From contig NZ_CP046103.1 in assembly GCF_009707325.1 (NCBI RefSeq), forward strand, positions 2,336,012-2,400,011: a stretch of DNA of 64,000 bases. The letters are read 5' to 3'. The DNA comes from Pseudomonas sp. IB20 (GTDB lineage Bacteria > Pseudomonadota > Gammaproteobacteria > Pseudomonadales > Pseudomonadaceae). The notes below the pieces were generated by a model. It saw only the letters and a list, made by a program, of their open reading frames with translations, was not told where the DNA came from and did not search any database. The translations under genes were made by a program, and so were the position numbers. Shown here one piece after another: positions 51,990 to 58,809 of this stretch. The first letter of the stretch is position 1; the number at the start of each line of letters is the position of its first letter.

Positions 51990-53084
51990 TTACCGAGTGA
52001 AGAGCACGACGGCCGCGCGCAGCTTGTTGTTGCCAAACCGGCACATGCGTTCGAACTCCCCATGGCTGACCGGCAAGTGCTGGCAGTCCAGGGGCTGGCG
52101 GTGCTGGCTGTGGTCCACATCCGGGTCGTGCAGGTAGACGAAGTCGTCGTCGCAATCGGTGACCATCACCCAGTGCGGCGACTTGGAGCGGGTCAGCCGG
52201 TAGCTGCTGATCAGCACCAGCGGCTGCCCGCCATCGCGCAGTACCTGAGGTAAATCCAGCGCGCCGCCAAGCACCTGCTCGACGTCGCTGCCCGTCAGTT
52301 CTTCCTCAAACGCCTCGTGCACCAGGCGCATGACGTCCTTTTTATGCTGGTCACGCACGCCATCCAGAAACAGCGGCCCGCGCACATTCACCTGCATACG
52401 TACGCGAAAGCCCCGGCGCCACGCCGCCAGTGCCAGGCCCTGCGGGCTGCAGCCACCGTGGCCTGCGGTCATGAACACGGTGGTCGCTTCACGCCAGATT
52501 TGCAGCTCCTCGCGCCGACCAGCCACACGCGCAGGCACCAGCGCGCCCATGGCCATCAGCAGGCACGCGGCGCCACAGGTGAAGTCGGTGGTCTGCTGGT
52601 AATACGGCACGCTTTGCGGGCGCGCGTCCTGGTGCTGGACGATGCGTTTTTCAAGGCGCAGGGCCGGGGCGTGGTCTTCGTAGTAGTCGTTGATCAGCGC
52701 AAAGCGCCGGTAACCATTGCGCTCATACAGGGCCAGGGCGCCGGGGTTGTCGGTGCGTACTTCGAGGCGCAGGTAGGCGCAATCGTGGGCCACGGCGCAA
52801 GCCTCGATGCGCGCGAGCAACTGTTTGCCCAGGCCCATGCCGCGTGCGTGCTCGGCGATGGCGATGGAATACAGCCGCGCCAGTGAAGTACCGCGATGGA
52901 ACAGCACCAGCGCATAACCGAGCAAACCGTCGTCATTTTCAGCGACCAGCAACTGGCCATGGGCGCGGCTGACCATCCACTGAAAACTGCGTGGCGACAG
53001 CCGGTCGGTGGTGAAGCAGTGCTGTTCCAGTGCCACCAATTCGGGCACGTCAGCGGGTGTTGCAACGCGAAAGGAAAGAGCCAT
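51990..53084 (-). CDS. Fusion of GNAT acetyltransferase and peptidase C39-like domains
   Basis: A 364-residue fusion. Residues 1-150 are a RimI-like GNAT (FRVATPADVPELVALEQHCF, acetyl-CoA loop ARGMGLGKQLLARIEA, LRLEVRTDNPGALALYERNG). Residues 155-364 are a papain-like C39-type domain with Cys170 in YYQQTTDFTCGAAC, the His in SPHWVMVTD and the Asp in VYLHDPD. Both halves look catalytically complete. The gene is divergent from, and 94 bp away from, a RimK-type ligase. Such pairs are known from comparative genomics as possible peptide synthesis/modification loci, but no product is established to my knowledge. Confidence 0.88.
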   Translation of the reverse strand: MALSFRVATPADVPELVALEQHCFTTDRLSPRSFQWMVSRAHGQLLVAENDDGLLGYALVLFHRGTSLARLYSIAIAEHARGMGLGKQLLARIEACAVAHDCAYLRLEVRTDNPGALALYERNGYRRFALINDYYEDHAPALRLEKRIVQHQDARPQSVPYYQQTTDFTCGAACLLMAMGALVPARVAGRREELQIWREATTVFMTAGHGGCSPQGLALAAWRRGFRVRMQVNVRGPLFLDGVRDQHKKDVMRLVHEAFEEELTGSDVEQVLGGALDLPQVLRDGGQPLVLISSYRLTRSKSPHWVMVTDCDDDFVYLHDPDVDHSQHRQPLDCQHLPVSHGEFERMCRFGNNKLRAAVVLFTR

Positions 53085-53178
53085 ATGACCGCCGTAAAAG
53101 TTGCGTAACGAAACGGGACTTCTCTAAAAGATCGTGCTTAATAGAAAAGGTCGAGTTCTCTAAAGCGGATCAAATATT

Positions 53179-54765
53179 ATGTCGGCGGTACAAAGTCATT
53201 GGCGTGAAGTATCCGAGCAAACAGTCGCGGCGACAATAACTTCCAAGGGTTATTTTTCGCCTCCCCTCAAAGGTTCCAGCCAAGTCGTGATCATTGTCGA
53301 ACGCAAGGAAGATTGGGCCTCCTACTTTCCCAGCGAAGACATCGTCACCGCCCAGGAGTACCTGGAGCAAACCCGCGAGAACGAGACGGGCAAGCGTGTG
53401 CAGGTGATCAACCTGTGCCGCAGCTACAAGTACCTGGGGCACGGTTACTACTGCTCGCTGCTGGCCGAGGCGCGTGGGCACAAGGTGATTCCATCGGTGC
53501 GTACCATCAGCGAACTGACCAAGAAGTCGTTGTATGGCTTGTCGCTGGATGACCTGGATAAAACCCTCGATAAAGCCTTGAGCCATCACCTTTACAGCAA
53601 TACCGAAGGCTTTACCCTGACGCTTTACTTTGGCCGAACCAATATAGAACCGTTGCAGGAGTTGGCCCGTCAGTTGTTTGAAACCTTCCCGTGCCCGATT
53701 CTGTTAGTTGAGTTTCGCAAGAATAACGGCTGGCACATCGAAGGGGTCAAATCCGGCGTATTGCATAAGTTGCGCGACGACCAGGAAGACCAGTTCGCCC
53801 ACGCCCTCGACAACTTCAGTCGCAAGATCTGGCGCCAACCGCGCTCACGCCGGTTGGCCCGTTACGACCTGGCGATTTTGCACGATCCCCAGGAGCAACT
53901 GCCGCCATCCAACGCCCGCGCCCTGGAAAACTTCGTGCGGGTCGGCAAGGGCTTGGGCATTGATGTGGAGCTGATCGAACGCAAGGATTATTCGCGCCTC
54001 GCCGAATACGACGCCTTGCTGATCCGCGAGACCACCAGCGTCGACAACCACACTTATCGCTTCGCCAAAAAGGCCGAAAGCGAAGGCCTGGTGGTGATGG
54101 ACGACCCGGCGTCAATCCTGCGCTGCACCAATAAGGTCTACCTCACCGACCTGCTCAACAGCCACCAACTGGGCATGCCCGCCACCGAAATTCTGTACAA
54201 GGAACGACCGGAAGATTTCGAGCGGGTCGGCGAGCGCCTGGGCTTCCCGCTGGTATTGAAGATCCCCGACGGCTGTTTCTCCCGGGGCGTGATCAAGGTG
54301 GAAAGTCAGGAGGCGTTGCTCAAGGCCACCGCCGAGTTGTTCGAACATTCGGTGCTGTTGCTGGCCCAGGAATTCTTCTACACCGAGTACGACTGGCGCA
54401 TCGGCGTACTCAACCGCAAGCCGATCTTTGCCTGCCAGTACTTCATGTCCAAGGGCCATTGGCAGATCTACAACCACAAGGCCATCGGCCAGGACATCAA
54501 CGGCGAATGCCGCACCCTGGCGGTCCACGAAGCGCCCAAGGCGGTGGTGGAACTGGCGGTGAAGACTGCCAACTTGATCGGCGACGGCCTCTACGGGGTC
54601 GACCTCAAACAGTCCGGCGACAAAGTGGTGGTGATCGAGGTCAACGACAACCCCAATATGGACGCCGGCATCGAAGACGCCTACCTGCAAGACGACCTGT
54701 ATGCCCTGGTGCTGGAGGAGTTTGTGCGGCGCCTGGAGTTGAAGCGTCAAGGCCAGGTGTGGTGA
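53179..54765 (+). CDS. RimK-like ATP-grasp ligase with an N-terminal RLAN domain
   Basis: A 528-residue ligase: the N-terminal RimK-associated domain (VVIIVERKEDWASYFPSEDI, VINLCRSYKYLGHGYYCSLL, 35-190) and a C-terminal ATP-grasp domain (about 290-520) with SILRCTNKVYLTDLLNSHQL, FPLVLKIPDGCFSRGVIKVE and the metal-binding VIEVNDNPNMDAGIED. ATP-grasp enzymes of this type join amino acids to a carboxyl terminus. The acceptor is unknown; it is not ribosomal RimK. Followed after 6 bp by the CorA-like gene, so the two are co-transcribed; divergent from the GNAT-C39 gene. RBS before ATG is weak. Confidence 0.88.
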   Translation: MSAVQSHWREVSEQTVAATITSKGYFSPPLKGSSQVVIIVERKEDWASYFPSEDIVTAQEYLEQTRENETGKRVQVINLCRSYKYLGHGYYCSLLAEARGHKVIPSVRTISELTKKSLYGLSLDDLDKTLDKALSHHLYSNTEGFTLTLYFGRTNIEPLQELARQLFETFPCPILLVEFRKNNGWHIEGVKSGVLHKLRDDQEDQFAHALDNFSRKIWRQPRSRRLARYDLAILHDPQEQLPPSNARALENFVRVGKGLGIDVELIERKDYSRLAEYDALLIRETTSVDNHTYRFAKKAESEGLVVMDDPASILRCTNKVYLTDLLNSHQLGMPATEILYKERPEDFERVGERLGFPLVLKIPDGCFSRGVIKVESQEALLKATAELFEHSVLLLAQEFFYTEYDWRIGVLNRKPIFACQYFMSKGHWQIYNHKAIGQDINGECRTLAVHEAPKAVVELAVKTANLIGDGLYGVDLKQSGDKVVVIEVNDNPNMDAGIEDAYLQDDLYALVLEEFVRRLELKRQGQVW

Positions 54766-54771
54766 CGCGCG

Positions 54772-55818
54772 ATGATCCAGCGCTTTGAGTTCTCCGGTGG
54801 GAAGTTGCGCAGTGGGGAGAGCGAAGATGCCCCGATCATGCTGTTCAACAACCCCGACCTTGCAGAGCGTGAGTGGCTGCGCGACCACCACAAGCTGGAT
54901 GAGCATGCCCTGGCCTCGGCGCTGGACCCGGATGAGGTGTCACGTATCGAGTTTCACCCCGATAACCTGTTCCTGATCTGGAAGCGCCCGGAAAACTATT
55001 CCGGCGGCGGCAATCTGGTGTTTGAGGTGTCGTCCTGCGGCCTGTTGTTTTCCCAGGATCGCCTGTTGGTGATCGCCACTGATGAAACCCCGCTGTCTGG
55101 GCTCGGCGCACGCCGGCCGCTGCACACACCGCTGGATGTGTTGCTCGACTTGTTGCTCAATAACATTCATCACTACTTGGGCCACCTTAAGGTGATCAAG
55201 CTGGTTGCGCGGGAGTTGCAGCAGCAGTTCAACGCGTCGATGAGCAACCATCACTTGATGCAGATGTTCAGCCTCAGCGAGAGTTTGATCTATTACATCA
55301 ATGCGCTGCACAGCAACGGCGCGGTGCTTTCGCGGCTGCGTAACCACGCGGAAAAGGAGCATTTCAGTGCTGAGATTTTGGGGTTGATCGATGATTTGAT
55401 CATCGAGAATCACCAGTGCTACAAGCAGGCGGAGATCTACTCCAATGTGTTTTCCGGGTTGATCGATGCGCGTGGGAACTTGATGAACAACAGCATGAAT
55501 AATCTGTTGCGTAAGTTGACGCTGATCAATGTGGTGTTTTTGCCGCTTAATCTGATTGCCAGTGTGGGTGGGATGTCGGAGTTCAGCATGATGACGGCGG
55601 GGACGCCTTGGTGGGTGTCGTATCCGCTGCTGATGTCGGCGATGGCGTTGGGGGCGGGGTTGATGGTGTTGGGGTTGAAGCGGATTGCGGGTGGGGCGAG
55701 TTGTGAGGTATGTGGAGCTGGCTTGCCTGCGATAGCCATAGGTATCTACGCAACTTTTTGTGTTGCTTTTAGCCTGGATGGTTTAGGTAGATTGAGTACA
55801 TATCCGTTGCTGCGGTAA
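54772..55818 (+). CDS. CorA-family divalent-cation transporter-like protein with a GMS motif
   Basis: A 348-residue CorA/ZntB-type protein: cytoplasmic domain (1-270), helix-rich stalk, TM1 (LTLINVVFLPLNLIASVGGM) and TM2 (VSYPLLMSAMALGAGLMVLG). The universal pore motif GMN is here GMS (SVGGMSEF), so ion selectivity may differ. The natural end is at about LKRIAGGA; the last 35 residues (CGAGLPAIAIGIYATF...) translate a REP (55711-55737) and composite repeat, almost the same tail as FadD. It belongs to the ligase operon. Confidence 0.85.
   Translation: MIQRFEFSGGKLRSGESEDAPIMLFNNPDLAEREWLRDHHKLDEHALASALDPDEVSRIEFHPDNLFLIWKRPENYSGGGNLVFEVSSCGLLFSQDRLLVIATDETPLSGLGARRPLHTPLDVLLDLLLNNIHHYLGHLKVIKLVARELQQQFNASMSNHHLMQMFSLSESLIYYINALHSNGAVLSRLRNHAEKEHFSAEILGLIDDLIIENHQCYKQAEIYSNVFSGLIDARGNLMNNSMNNLLRKLTLINVVFLPLNLIASVGGMSEFSMMTAGTPWWVSYPLLMSAMALGAGLMVLGLKRIAGGASCEVCGAGLPAIAIGIYATFCVAFSLDGLGRLSTYPLLR
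55711..55737 (+). repeat. Single REP inside the 3' end of the CorA-like gene
   Basis: TGTGGAGCTGGCTTGCCTGC matches the REP core with one base missing; it is read as CGAGLPAI. Confidence 0.85.
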
Positions 55819-56160
55819 CGGCGGCTATTGGTTCCGCCCTTACGGCGGGTCACTTTTGGAAAAGAGCCCCAAAAGTAACCAAAAGGGCTCTTGCCCCACC
55901 ACTCGGTGCCTCGCCTAGGCTCGGCATGCCCTCACTCCGGCTTGAATCCGTGGGCCGCCGCCATGGGCCATCCTTGGCCCATCGCGGCTAACCCGGCGTC
56001 CTGCCGGGTTACCCACGGATTCAAGCCTGCGTTCGGCCACGTGGTTAACGGGGCGCCTCAGATCAAGATCAAGATCAAAAGCAAGAGCACGGCGGCCTAG
56101 TAGCCGACCTGAGTGGTGAAGCAAAAGCAGGCAAAAGCAGACAGAAGCAGAGCACCACCA
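55739..56160 (+). repeat. Composite repeat, copy C
   Basis: Nearly identical to copy A (31867), starting GGTATCTACGCAAC, including the GGCTTGAATCCGTGGG hairpin. Only three AGATCA-type units against five in copy A. Part lies inside the CorA-like reading frame. Confidence 0.9.
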
Positions 56161-56184
56161 TCTAGCTGATGTAATGAGATCCCA

Positions 56185-56288
56185 TGTGGGAGCGGGCTTG
56201 CTCGCGAAGGCGGTGGTTCAGCCAGCTCATGTGTAACTGACCCACCGCCTTCGCGAACAAGTCGAGTCGTCGCACCGCCGCTCCCACA
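56185..56288. repeat. REPIN with a corrupted right arm
   Basis: The left arm TGTGGGAGCGGGCTTGCTCG is normal. The right arm should read CGAGCAAGCCCGCTCCCACA but contains extra AGTCGAGTCGTCGCACCG-like bases. This may be a local assembly error. Confidence 0.75.
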
Positions 56289-56299
56289 GTTGATTGAGT

Positions 56300-56609
56300 T
56301 CAGTTTCAGAGATCAGGTCGGCTGTCAGGCCGCCTCGGTTTTGCTTTTGATTTGCTTCAACCACTCAGGTCGGCTACTAGGCCGCCGTGCTCTTGCTTTT
56401 GATCTTGCTTTTGATTTGATCTAGGCGCCCCGTTAACCACGCTGGCCGAACGCAGGCTTTGGAGCGTGGGTAAACCGGCAGGACGCCGGTTTAGCCGCGA
56501 TGGGCCAAGGATGGCCCATGGCGGCGGCCCACGGTCCAAAGCCTGCGTGAGGGCACACCGAGCCTAGGCGAGGTGCCGAGTGGTGGGGCAAGAGCCCTTT
56601 GGTTACTTT
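56300..56609 (-). repeat. Composite repeat, copy D (inverted)
   Basis: Same element on the opposite strand: the GGTCGGCTACTAGGCCGCC box, AGATCA units read as TGATCT, the long hairpin and AAGAGCCC. It ends abruptly at 56609, where adapter-like sequence starts. Confidence 0.88.
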
Positions 56610-56630
56610 GATCGGAAGAGCCACGTCTGA
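56610..56630 (+). other. Illumina adapter-like sequence
   Basis: GATCGGAAGAGC followed by CACGTCTGA equals the TruSeq read-through adapter with one A missing. It lies exactly at the junction of inverted copies D and E. Confidence 0.8.
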
Positions 56631-56640
56631 GAAGAGTGTG

Positions 56641-56960
56641 TCACTTTTGGAAAAGAGCCCCAAAAGTAACCAAAAGGGCTCTTGCCCCACCACTCGGCAC
56701 CTCGCTTAGGCTCGGTGTGCCCCACGCAGGCTTGAATCCGTGGGCCGCCGCCATGGGCCATCCTTGGCCCATCGCGGCTAACCCGGCGTCCTGCCGGGTT
56801 ACCCACGGATTCAAGCCTGCGTGCGGCCAGCGTGGTTAACGGGGCGCCTAGATCAAGATCAAGATCAAAAGCAAGAGCACGGCGGCCTAGTAGCCGACCT
56901 GAGTGGTTGAAGCAAAAGCAAGGCAGAAGCAGAGCAGAGCACCACCCTATCTAGCTGATG
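56641..56960 (+). repeat. Composite repeat, copy E
   Basis: Starts at CACTTTTGGAAAAGAGCCCC and runs through the hairpin, AGATCA units and CTAGTAGCCGACC box. It lacks the GGTATCTACGCAAC left end seen in copies A and C. Confidence 0.88.
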
Positions 56961-56974
56961 TAATGAGATCCCAA

Positions 56975-57063
56975 TGTGGGAGCGGGCTTGCTCGCGAATG
57001 CGGTGGGTCAGCCAGCTCATGTGTAACTGACCCACCGCCTTCGCGAGCAAGCCCGCTCCCACA
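56975..57063. repeat. REPIN of the GCTCGCGAA type
   Basis: Intact arms TGTGGGAGCGGGCTTGCTCG and inverse with the GGTGGGTCAGCCAGCTC spacer also seen at 33079 and 56185. Confidence 0.9.
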
Positions 57064-57074
57064 TTAGATTGAGT

Positions 57075-57461
57075 TCAGTTTCAAATATCAGGTCGGCTGT
57101 CAGGCCGCCTCGGCTCTGCTCTTGATCTAACCACTCAGGTCGGCTACTAGGCCGCCGTGCTCTTGCTCTTGCTTTTGATCTTGTTTTTGATCTTGATCTT
57201 AGGCGCCCCGTTAACCACGCTGGCCGAACGCAGGCTTTGGAGCGGGGGTAAACCGGCAGGACGCCGGTTTAGCCGCGATGGGCCAAGGATGGCCCATGGC
57301 GGCGGCCCACGGTCCAAAGCCTGCGTGAGGGCACACCGAGCCTAGGCGAGGTGCCGAGTGGTGGGGCAAGAGCCTTTTGGTTACTTTTGGGCTCTTTCAA
57401 AAGTGACCCGCCGTAAGGGCGGAACCCATATCAGCCGTTACCCAAACGGATATGTACCCAG
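57075..57461 (-). repeat. Composite repeat, copy F (inverted)
   Basis: Opposite strand to copy E. It keeps the full left end (GGGCGGAACC... and ATATCCGTTTGGGTAACGG region), unlike copy D. D/E and E/F form large inverted repeats. Confidence 0.88.
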
Positions 57462-57526
57462 CGCCCCCGCGACAACCAAAGAATCAACCCATAAAAAGAT
57501 GTGTAGATACCTATGCTGCGATAGCA

Positions 57527-58336
57527 TCACCCGGTCCTGAAACCGAGGTGCCTGCATCGCAGGCAAGCCGCTCCCACACAGCTCCTTACCTGCTGCAGGG
57601 TCAGCACCTCAAACCCGTCCGCCGTCACCGCCACGGTGTGCTCCCATTGCGCCGACAAACTGTTGTCCTTGGTCACCACCGTCCAGCCATCCTTCAAGTC
57701 GCGCACCTTGGCGCTGCCCTGGTTCAGCATCGGCTCAATGGTAAACACCATGCCTTCACGCAGTTCCAGCCCGGTGCCGGGGCGGCCGAAGTGCAGGACC
57801 TGTGGCTCTTCATGCATCTCACGGCCAATACCGTGGCCGCAATACTCACGTACCACGCTGTAGCCATTGGCCTGCGCATGGCTCTGGATCGCATGCCCGA
57901 TGTCACCCAGGCGTGCGCCGGGCCTGACCTGGCGAATGCCGGCCCACATGGCCTCGAAGGTCTTTTCCACCAGGCGCTGCGCTTTGGGCGCCACGTTGCC
58001 GATCATGTACATCTTGCTGGAGTCGGCGATAAAGCCGCCTCTTTCCAGGGTGATGTCGATGTTGATGATGTCGCCGTCCTTGAGCACGTCCTTGGCGCTG
58101 GGCATGCCATGGCACACCACCTCGTTGATCGAGGTGTTGATGCAAAAGGGATAGTCGTATTGCCCAAGGCTCGCCGGGCGGGCCTTCAAGTCGTTGCGGA
58201 TGAAAGCTTCGACGGCGGCGTCCAGTTCCAGGGTGGAGCGGCCGGCGACGACAAAGCCGTCGAGCATCGTGAATACCTGGGCCAGCAGGCGCCCGGATTC
58301 ACGCATCACAGCCAGTTGCGCGGCAGTCTTGATCAT
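57527..58336 (-). CDS. map: Type I methionine aminopeptidase with a REP-derived tail
   Basis: A 269-residue enzyme removing N-terminal Met. Metal ligands are in place: D in DIINIDITLERG, D in GFIADSSKMY, H in YCGHGIGREMHEEP, E in FTIEPML and E in WEHTVAV. The usual end is near VLTLQQV; the last 18 residues (SCVGAACLRCRHLG...) translate a REP at 57555-57580. Its ATG shares a base with the stop of the ParD-like gene (TGATG), so it is an accessory MetAP in an antitoxin-like operon. Confidence 0.92.
   Translation of the reverse strand: MIKTAAQLAVMRESGRLLAQVFTMLDGFVVAGRSTLELDAAVEAFIRNDLKARPASLGQYDYPFCINTSINEVVCHGMPSAKDVLKDGDIINIDITLERGGFIADSSKMYMIGNVAPKAQRLVEKTFEAMWAGIRQVRPGARLGDIGHAIQSHAQANGYSVVREYCGHGIGREMHEEPQVLHFGRPGTGLELREGMVFTIEPMLNQGSAKVRDLKDGWTVVTKDNSLSAQWEHTVAVTADGFEVLTLQQVRSCVGAACLRCRHLGFRTG
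57555..57580 (-). repeat. Single REP inside the 3' end of map
   Basis: GCATCGCAGGCAAGCCGCTC on the plus strand, one base shorter than the usual core. Confidence 0.8.
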
Positions 58337-58536
58337 CAGCTGCGCCCCCGGATCAGGTCGGGCTTGTCCAGCAATAGCTTGTTGATCAGCTCGTTGTAGG
58401 GCAGGTGCGGGTTGAGTTCGGCGAGCAGGCCGATCTTGATCCAGAACTCGGCCTGGGCGTTGATGGAGCGGTCCATGGCGGCGCTGGCCAGGCGAAGCTG
58501 TTCGTGCAGTTGGTCGGTGATCTTGACGATGCCCAT
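58336..58536 (-). CDS. ParD-like protein
   Basis: A 66-residue ribbon-helix-helix type protein: MGIVKITDQLHEQLRLASAA then MDRSINAQAEFWIKIGLLAE, matching the ParD-like family. No ParE toxin is present; the co-translated downstream gene is a methionine aminopeptidase. A 24-bp palindrome lies just upstream (58560-58583), the expected place for autorepression. Confidence 0.85.
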   Translation of the reverse strand: MGIVKITDQLHEQLRLASAAMDRSINAQAEFWIKIGLLAELNPHLPYNELINKLLLDKPDLIRGRS

Positions 58537-58559
58537 GAGGTTCACTGTGTTAAATGGAT

Positions 58560-58583
58560 ATACAAAGCGTATACGTTTCGTAT
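58560..58583. promoter_or_regulatory. Palindromic candidate operator of the ParD-like/map operon
   Basis: ATACAAAGCGTA followed by TACGTTTCGTAT: 10 of 12 positions pair around the centre 58571/58572. It begins 24 bp before the ParD-like ATG. Confidence 0.7.
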
Positions 58584-58623
58584 GTCTCTAGTAAACCCCC
58601 GCCGGCTAAATGGCGGGCGGCCA

Positions 58624-58652
58624 TTGACTTGCCCGGTGACCGCCGGTTAATT
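58624..58652 (+). promoter_or_regulatory. Sigma-70 promoter of the threonine dehydratase leader
   Basis: TTGACT (58624-58629), 17-bp spacer, TTAATT (58647-58652). The predicted first transcribed base is within a base or two of the ATG at 58660, so the leader peptide would be translated from a leaderless mRNA. Confidence 0.6.
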
Positions 58653-58659
58653 TCGCTGC

Positions 58660-58725
58660 ATGACCTTTCAAACCTTGCGCAGCCAGCCAAGCATTATTAC
58701 CGCCATTCCTCATTTGGCGGGATAG
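58660..58725 (+). CDS. Putative attenuator leader peptide (Ile/Thr-rich)
   Basis: A 21-codon frame, ATG to TAG, ending SQPSIITAIPHLAG, with Ile-Ile-Thr-Ala-Ile at codons 12-16. The first RNA pairing segment, CCGCC (58700-58704), overlaps the Thr-Ala codons directly after Ile-Ile. There is no Shine-Dalgarno, but the predicted transcript starts at the ATG. The downstream gene is a threonine dehydratase, the committed step to isoleucine, so Ile codons make sense as sensor. Confidence 0.6.
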   Translation: MTFQTLRSQPSIITAIPHLAG

Positions 58726-58770
58726 CACACGGCTGCACCCAAACCCGCCCTAGAGGCGGGTTTTGTTTTT
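58700..58770 (+). promoter_or_regulatory. Transcription attenuator of the threonine dehydratase gene
   Basis: Three mutually exclusive pairings are visible: CCGCC (58700-58704) with GGCGG (58716-58720); GGCGGG (58716-58721) with CCCGCC (58744-58749), the antiterminator; and CCCGCC (58744-58749) with GGCGGG (58755-58760), the terminator. A ribosome stalled on the Ile codons would cover segment 1, freeing segment 2 to disrupt the terminator. Confidence 0.65.
58741..58770 (+). terminator. Rho-independent terminator in the threonine dehydratase leader
   Basis: AAACCCGCC-CTAGA-GGCGGGTTTT followed by GTTTTT, 40 bp before the structural gene start. Confidence 0.88.
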
Positions 58771-58809
58771 CCGTCTCCAGGGCCATGTATACAAAGCCAG
58801 GAGACACCC

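Noticed and set aside
55739..57461. Possible integron or attachment site
   Set aside because: No integrase, no tRNA and no recombination-site signature; the inverted structure is explained by copies of one repeat plus a probable misassembly.
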